56,504 nt of DNA. Source: Vibrio nigripulchritudo ATCC 27043 (lineage in GTDB: Bacteria; Pseudomonadota; Gammaproteobacteria; Enterobacterales; Vibrionaceae). Positions 52,059-56,504 of the stretch are shown in pieces. Location of the stretch: positions 1 through 56,504 of the forward strand of contig NZ_AFWJ01000157.1 of assembly GCF_000222685.1 (NCBI RefSeq), given 5' to 3'. How positions within the stretch are numbered: the first letter of the stretch is position 1; every line of letters starts with the position of its first letter. Both the position numbers and the translations under genes were made by a program. The notes beneath the pieces are model-generated. The model was given only the letters and a program-made list of their open reading frames with translations. It searched no databases and had not been told where the DNA came from.

Positions 52059-52889
52059 ATGCAGGATAAAAATCAATTTCACTATCAGGGAAATCAGAGC
52101 ATTGATGGGCTGATGCTTCTGAGCGCTAGCATGAGCGATTTTACGTACGACAAACACGCCCATGAAGAATATTCCTTTGGCGTAACTTTAAAAGGTCGGC
52201 AAGACTTCTTCTGTCGAACTCAGTTTCACCAAAGTCCAGCGGGTGGGGTGATGGTATTCAACCCAGAAGATGTGCACGACGGGCAATCCGGGGGAACAGA
52301 AGATCTTGAATACGTCATGCTCTATGTTCATCCAGACGAATTGGTTTCGCACTTTCAGACTTTGGGAGTCGTAAACCCCAATCATGCAAGAGTCAAAGAA
52401 ACGTTGTCGAACGACCCGATACTTCGTCAGCAAATTTTGACCCTGTCACGCTGGATGTCTGAAGACGGCGTATCTGCTGTGGAATACGATGCCGCATTGC
52501 TTGAAGTTGCTCATTCCATTATTCGAATGAGTGGGCAGGCACCCGAAGTGCTCGTGAAAAACACACGTCGTGAAACACTGCTTCAAAGAGCCAAAGCCTT
52601 TATTCATGCGCATGCCAGAGAGGACATCTCAATTGATGACATCAGCCACGCATGCAGTATGTCGAAATACCATCTGATTCGGGTGTTTAAAGCGCAATAC
52701 GGCATGACGCCTCATCAATACGTGCTCAATTGCCGACTAAATCTGGCGAGAAGGTTTCTTGAATTAGGGAAAACAGCTACCGACATAGCCCAAATAGCCG
52801 GATTCGCTGACAGCAGCCATTTCAACCGGCGCTTCAAACGTGTCTATGGAATGACGCCAGCACAATACCAAAAACAACGCCTTTCCTAG
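52059..52889 (+). CDS. AraC-family regulator with cupin sensor domain
   Basis: 276 residues from ATG 52059 (the frame extends 6 codons upstream to 52041). The N-terminal cupin-like effector domain carries HAHEEYSFGVTLKGRQDFF. The C-terminal double helix-turn-helix has DISIDDISHACSMSKYHLIR, then the second HTH ATDIAQIAGFADSSHFNRRF and GMTPAQYQKQ. It lies 39 bases upstream of a LysE exporter, a common pairing in which the regulator controls the exporter. A hairpin overlaps its stop codon. Confidence 0.92.
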   Translation: MQDKNQFHYQGNQSIDGLMLLSASMSDFTYDKHAHEEYSFGVTLKGRQDFFCRTQFHQSPAGGVMVFNPEDVHDGQSGGTEDLEYVMLYVHPDELVSHFQTLGVVNPNHARVKETLSNDPILRQQILTLSRWMSEDGVSAVEYDAALLEVAHSIIRMSGQAPEVLVKNTRRETLLQRAKAFIHAHAREDISIDDISHACSMSKYHLIRVFKAQYGMTPHQYVLNCRLNLARRFLELGKTATDIAQIAGFADSSHFNRRFKRVYGMTPAQYQKQRLS

Positions 52890-52905
52890 GGTCAACAGAC
52901 CCTAG
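52886..52905 (+). terminator. Hairpin overlapping the AraC stop codon
   Basis: CTAGGGTC-AACA-GACCCTAG, a perfect 8-pair stem with a 4-base loop followed by ACTTTTATC. It includes the stop of the regulator gene and precedes the LysE start by 23 bases; it may be a partial terminator or attenuator. Confidence 0.6.
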
Positions 52906-52928
52906 ACTTTTATCAAGAGATAGATCCA

Positions 52929-53537
52929 ATGTTAGAAATCTTCGCCTACGCCATAGGGGTCATGTACACGCCCGGACCTGTAAACCTATTGGCACTCAAC
53001 GCTGGGCTGCAAAATAACACCAAACAATACATCGGCTTTTACGCTGGAGTTGGTGGCGCAATGTTCATTTTATTTGCCTCGATCAGCTGGGCAGGGAAAG
53101 CATTAATTCCAACAGCATGGCTACCCGTTGTGGCGGTGATTGGGTGCAGTTATATCCTTTACATCGCCTGGAAACTCTATCGCAGTCAGGTTGCGTCGCT
53201 AAACGTGGCAACTCATGTTCTTAACTTTAAAGACGGCTTTGTTATGCAGTTGCTTAACCCAAAAGCGCCAGCTGCCGTTTTGCCCGTTGCCGCTGTACAG
53301 TTTCCTGCAATAGGGATTCAGGGGAGCGAAGCAATACTTTGGTCTGGCGTACTTGCCACATTAGCTTTTGGTGCCCCCACTTCTTATTCAATGCTAGGGG
53401 AAGTAGTCGGTCACAAATTCCGGATCCCAAGGGTTTTCTCTATTTTTAACAAAGTATTAGCTTGGCTACTCGTTGGTGTCGCGATCAGTTTGGGTTACGA
53501 AACCGTCTACCTTCCCCTCTTGAATCATGCCGTATGA
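52929..53537 (+). CDS. LysE-family exporter
   Basis: A 202-residue, six-helix protein with the signature GVMYTPGPVNLLALNAGLQN (T-P-G-P-x-N) and QLLNPKAPAAVLPVAA. It exports amino acids or related metabolites and is probably activated by the AraC-type regulator directly upstream. ATG after AAGAGATAG. The substrate is unknown. Confidence 0.92.
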   Translation: MLEIFAYAIGVMYTPGPVNLLALNAGLQNNTKQYIGFYAGVGGAMFILFASISWAGKALIPTAWLPVVAVIGCSYILYIAWKLYRSQVASLNVATHVLNFKDGFVMQLLNPKAPAAVLPVAAVQFPAIGIQGSEAILWSGVLATLAFGAPTSYSMLGEVVGHKFRIPRVFSIFNKVLAWLLVGVAISLGYETVYLPLLNHAV

Positions 53538-53678
53538 AGCTCATCGCAAACACTAACTTCTGACAATTGATTACACAATCCTGATTGAATATTGAGCACA
53601 AAGTCATTAGTATCTGCTTCTTTGTTGCGTCGCACTCATTGTTCAGGCGCAGTAAATCATGCAGTTTGAGGTTCTAAG

Positions 53679-53810
53679 ATGTTCAATAAATACTATGTGT
53701 TCGTACCAAGTGATTTGGAAAACGAGCAAGATAACAAAGATAACTCGTCATGCGAGAAGGAAGCTCAACGTCAGGCATTGGTAAAGCAAGCCCAGGAAGA
53801 AGCGCTTTAA
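53679..53810 (+). CDS. 43-aa small protein, unknown
   Basis: A short ORF starting ATG-TTC-AAT-AAA and ending TAA after 43 codons: MFNKYYVFVPSDLENEQDNK followed by DNSSCEKEAQRQALVKQAQE and EAL. The hydrophobic-aromatic start is followed by a charged, helix-forming tail. AGGTTCTAAG precedes the ATG weakly. A strong terminator follows 44 bases later, so a transcript ends here as expected for a real gene. I recognise no family. Confidence 0.6.
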   Translation: MFNKYYVFVPSDLENEQDNKDNSSCEKEAQRQALVKQAQEEAL

Positions 53811-53853
53811 TCCAATACATTTGGATTCCGCAATTCCATTGCTATATGCATTT

Positions 53854-53892
53854 AAAAAGCCTCGAAGATCATATCGATCTTCGAGGCTTTTT
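53854..53892 (+). terminator. Strong terminator, copy 1 of a repeated pair
   Basis: A perfect stem of AAAAAGCCTCGAAGATC with GATCTTCGAGGCTTTTT around ATATC, then TATTTATT. It ends the 43-aa gene. The core is nearly identical to the terminator at 55632-55671. Confidence 0.95.
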
Positions 53893-54073
53893 ATTTATTA
53901 CAAATACTACTTAAACTTTGAATAATAAATGTTTTTCTCATATATAATTCTTTAACATTATTATTTTGTGATTCCTAATAGGTTTGACTTTTGATTTATC
54001 TGTTAGCGTTGACTTGAGCATAGACTTCTTTACTTCACGTTACATACTTTAAATGAACCTAAAAAGGTAAGTT

Positions 54074-55615
54074 ATGAAGAATAGTCGATTATTTCTGTTG
54101 TTATTTAGTCCGTTAATGTCATTAAATTCAGAAGCGGCTGGATTCTCAAAATCATGGTTTCAGCCAACTCTAAAGGTAAATAATGATCCTGTTTGTCAAA
54201 CGATGCTTCCAAAAACAAAAGAACTATGGGATGGAGATATAGATCGAAACTTTCCATCTTCTTTAGAACGCAATGCAGGTAAAGAAATTAAAATAAACGG
54301 AAATACTATCTATTTAACTTATTTTAGGCATGCAGGCTGTGGAGGTGCTTGTGAAAGATATCAATATCTAGCATCAGTTCAGCCATTTCCTAACCGGAGG
54401 GACGACAGGGATTTTTATAATGAATTATCAGAAAGATCACCTCCAATAGGAGAAGGGCACATTTTATCTTCAGATGATGGGAAGTATTACCTTTATGTCT
54501 CTGGGAAGGAAGAAGATCAACTTCACCAGTTACTCGGTGATGCTTCTTGGAAGCATCTTTGCACTGTAAATAAAATGCCAACGACTGAGCAAATCAAATT
54601 AATAAAAAGCGATTACTATGAAATGCAAGATACTCTTTTAAGTTTGAGAGGGTATGTACGAGGTCTGAGACGACAGTCTGGATCGGCTAGTTTCTGTGGT
54701 TCAATGGCAACTCATGGACGTTGGTCTATCAGGATAAGCGATGAGTTTAAAAGATTACTTCATGCACCAAAACAAACACCGGAAAAAGTAAATTACAATA
54801 ATTACGATGATTCTACATATGAAATAGATTTTAGAAACTTGGAGCTTTGGGCGCTACAAGGCTTAAGTGAATATGAAGCTTTTAATTCCTATGTTAGAAA
54901 AATTAATTCTGCAACAGTTGAATTGACTCAATTCTACCAAGACCATTTTCATTGGGGGGCAGTTGAGGCGGAAAAAATAGCAAATTATGCCTTAAAAAGT
55001 GCTATTAGTTCTGGAATAAGGTTTTATATGTATAAACCCTTTGAAACTGAAGAAGAAATCCAGTTAAGAAGGGCAATTTTGCAAAAGCTACCTATTGATC
55101 AGATAATGAAAATAGATGTATCTCATATGGAAAAAAGCTCTCAAAAAATTGGATGGTACGATACGAATGAAAGCATATTAAATGCTTCCGTCAAATATCC
55201 AAGAGCGATTGCATATCTTTTAGAAAAAGGGTTTGACCCTAATAATAAAAATGTCTTCAACAAGACTCCGCTAATGTATGCGGCTCAGTATGATAGTTAT
55301 GAATCAACTAAGCTACTTATTGAAGCGGGAGCTCAAGTGAACACTGGCACAATTATTCCTGATGATAGGTGCCAATATACCCTCCGAACATCGAATATGT
55401 CACCTCTACATTACGCAGTCAGATATGCCAGCAAGGATTTAATACAGCTACTTCTCGATAATGGCGCATCGAAAAATTTTGGTGTTAGGAATGAGCGTAA
55501 CCATCCGGCGACTATTGAGTATCCGATAGACTGGTTGACAAAATATGTAAATGATAATTTGACTGATGACGATCGGAAAGAGTTAACTGAAATCTTAAAA
55601 TTGTCGTCGCATTGA
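54074..55615 (+). CDS. Exported ankyrin-repeat protein
   Basis: A 513-residue protein; signal peptide (LFLLLFSPLMSLNSEAAG) with ATG after AAAAAGGTAAG. Residues 25-330 are of unknown fold, with several Cys pairs (GCGGACERY, SFCGSMA). C-terminal ankyrin repeats start at about residue 370: PRAIAYLLEKGFDPNNKN, then KTPLMYAAQYDSYESTKLLI, EAGAQVN, SPLHYAVRYASKDLIQLLLD. Ankyrin repeats bind partner proteins, here in the periplasm or outside. The gene is visibly AT-richer than its neighbours and lies between two near-identical terminators, hinting at acquisition. Function unknown. Confidence 0.78.
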   Translation: MKNSRLFLLLFSPLMSLNSEAAGFSKSWFQPTLKVNNDPVCQTMLPKTKELWDGDIDRNFPSSLERNAGKEIKINGNTIYLTYFRHAGCGGACERYQYLASVQPFPNRRDDRDFYNELSERSPPIGEGHILSSDDGKYYLYVSGKEEDQLHQLLGDASWKHLCTVNKMPTTEQIKLIKSDYYEMQDTLLSLRGYVRGLRRQSGSASFCGSMATHGRWSIRISDEFKRLLHAPKQTPEKVNYNNYDDSTYEIDFRNLELWALQGLSEYEAFNSYVRKINSATVELTQFYQDHFHWGAVEAEKIANYALKSAISSGIRFYMYKPFETEEEIQLRRAILQKLPIDQIMKIDVSHMEKSSQKIGWYDTNESILNASVKYPRAIAYLLEKGFDPNNKNVFNKTPLMYAAQYDSYESTKLLIEAGAQVNTGTIIPDDRCQYTLRTSNMSPLHYAVRYASKDLIQLLLDNGASKNFGVRNERNHPATIEYPIDWLTKYVNDNLTDDDRKELTEILKLSSH

Positions 55616-55631
55616 TTTCAAGCTATTGATT

Positions 55632-55671
55632 AAAAGACCTCGAAGACCATATCGATCTTCGAGGTTTTTTT
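55632..55671 (+). terminator. Strong terminator, copy 2 of a repeated pair
   Basis: ACCTCGAAGA-C pairs with GATCTTCGAGGT (loop CATATC) and runs into seven T. The 27-base core matches the copy at 53854-53892 with one substitution. It ends the ankyrin gene. Confidence 0.93.
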
Positions 55672-55814
55672 GTGTGTCCACAACGCGTTTTGGATACTCA
55701 GATTAGCGAACTCGTTCATTCCCTTTTACACTGAAATCAAAGCACTTTTGATGATCTTGCTATTAAGTAATACAGTATAACTGTGTTCGGTTTAACTCTA
55801 ATTGAGAATACTTG

Positions 55815-56504
55815 ATGGATCCATTAACGCAGGGCTTACTAGGCGCTTCTTTGCCTCAGTCGGTGAGCAAAAAACAGAACGTGGTTGTTGCTGGGGCGTT
55901 AGGGCTGCTCGCAGGAATGGCTCCGGATTTGGACGTGCTCATTCGTTCATCAACCGACCCACTGCTGTATTTGGAATTCCACCGGCAGTTCACTCATTCA
56001 CTCCTTTTCATCCCTATTGGAAGCTTAATCTGTGCCTTGGTCTTGCATCCGCTGATCGCAAAAAGACAGGGGCTATCGTTCAGGCAAAGCTGGATCTTTT
56101 GTGCGCTAGGTTATGGTACTCATGCACTGCTGGATTCTTGCACCAGCTACGGCACGCAGCTGTTTTGGCCCTTGAGTAATGCGCGTTATGCCTGGAACAC
56201 GGTGTCTATTATTGATCCTGTATTTACGCTACCTATACTGGTACTACTTATATTTGGAATACTGAAGCGAACCCCTTTGTTCGCCCGTGTCGCCTTTCTT
56301 TGGGTACTGGTCTATCTAACGTTTGGAATGATTCAAAGAGACAGAGCGGAAGCGGCAGGCTGGCAATTGGCGCAAGAAAGACAGCACGCACCGATTAAAC
56401 TTGAAGCCAAACCAAGTTTCGCGAATCTTTTACTTTGGAAAGTGGTTTACGAAACCGAAGACAGTTATTACGTGGATGCAGTAAGGGTGGGAACGTCTGT
56501 GAAA
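55815..56504 (+). CDS. YdjM/DUF457-type membrane metal-dependent hydrolase, truncated by window end
   Basis: An ATG at 55815 opens a frame to the window end (230 codons, no stop). The N-terminus reads MDPLTQGLLGASLPQSVSKK and continues with AGALGLLAGMAPDLDVLIR, then EFHRQFTHSLLFIPIGS and LGYGTHALLDSCTSYGTQL. Conserved Asp and His (D-L-D, H-R-x-F-T-H-S, H-A-L-L-D) are typical of the DUF457 family, membrane proteins predicted to bind metal; E. coli YdjM is SOS-regulated. About four hydrophobic helices are visible. Substrate unknown. Confidence 0.88.
   Translation, partial: MDPLTQGLLGASLPQSVSKKQNVVVAGALGLLAGMAPDLDVLIRSSTDPLLYLEFHRQFTHSLLFIPIGSLICALVLHPLIAKRQGLSFRQSWIFCALGYGTHALLDSCTSYGTQLFWPLSNARYAWNTVSIIDPVFTLPILVLLIFGILKRTPLFARVAFLWVLVYLTFGMIQRDRAEAAGWQLAQERQHAPIKLEAKPSFANLLLWKVVYETEDSYYVDAVRVGTSVK

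Noticed and set aside
55802-56179. 125-codon frame at the right end
   Set aside because: It is an out-of-frame shadow of the YdjM-type gene starting at 55815, whose frame shows clear family motifs.

Overview
The window looks like chromosomal DNA of a Vibrio species or a close relative (Vibrionaceae). The evidence is a zwf-pgl-gnd operon, a vemP-like arrest peptide directly upstream of a second secDF pair (an arrangement I know only from Vibrio), an scsB/D/C-type thiol-redox operon, a VCA0042/PlzD-like PilZ protein and moderate GC content. I see no rRNA, tRNA, CRISPR array, insertion sequence or phage structural module.

Layout. 1-2.6 kb: the tail of a LysE exporter and three membrane proteins of unknown function. 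2.6-4.7 kb: a redox or metal-like module (redoxin plus a His-rich exported protein) divergent from a MarR regulator with a Cys-rich tail, with two matching operator palindromes between them. 4.7-7.0 kb: a lipoprotein flanked by a direct repeat, a HAD phosphatase and a polysaccharide deacetylase. 7.2-13.6 kb: an AT-richer accessory stretch of mostly single genes (HNH nuclease, GNAT, DUF523, PNPOx-like, DUF1993, CAT-like, alpha/beta hydrolase, CPT-like kinase, an unknown, DUF3224). 13.7-17.1 kb: gltS and a chemoreceptor. 17.1-23.8 kb: a minus-strand operon of a 1127-aa unknown protein, a 478-aa helical protein and a 309-aa protein with a toxin/nuclease-like C-terminus, preceded by two small genes. 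This operon is the best candidate for an undescribed system. 24.0-31.9 kb: a nitrilase, then a coherent minus-strand cluster for 5-oxoproline/D-glutamate-type substrates (LysR, DUF1445, TRAP transporter, PxpABC). 32.0-35.3 kb: vemP-secD-secF. 35.4-41.2 kb: LysE and two EamA exporters, a divergent EAL protein and a frameshifted diguanylate cyclase. 41.2-44.6 kb: scsC/scsD/scsB. 45.1-47.5 kb: cold-shock protein, PilZ receptor, phosphotransferase. 47.8-51.5 kb: zwf-pgl-gnd. 51.7-56.5 kb: a small membrane protein, an AraC-LysE pair, a 43-aa gene, an exported ankyrin-repeat protein between two near-identical terminators, and a truncated YdjM-type membrane protein.

How parts fit together. Three c-di-GMP-linked proteins (EAL, GGDEF, PilZ) lie within 9 kb. 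A 15-bp palindrome shared by the MarR promoter and the EAL upstream region suggests a common regulator. The pxp cluster would import a pyroglutamate-like compound by TRAP transport, interconvert D-glutamate and 5-oxo-D-proline (DUF1445) and open the lactam to glutamate (PxpABC). Two genes, pxpC and the diguanylate cyclase, are each broken by a +1 shift at a homopolymer. These could be real mutations or shared sequencing errors. All functional statements come from reading motifs; no database search was run.
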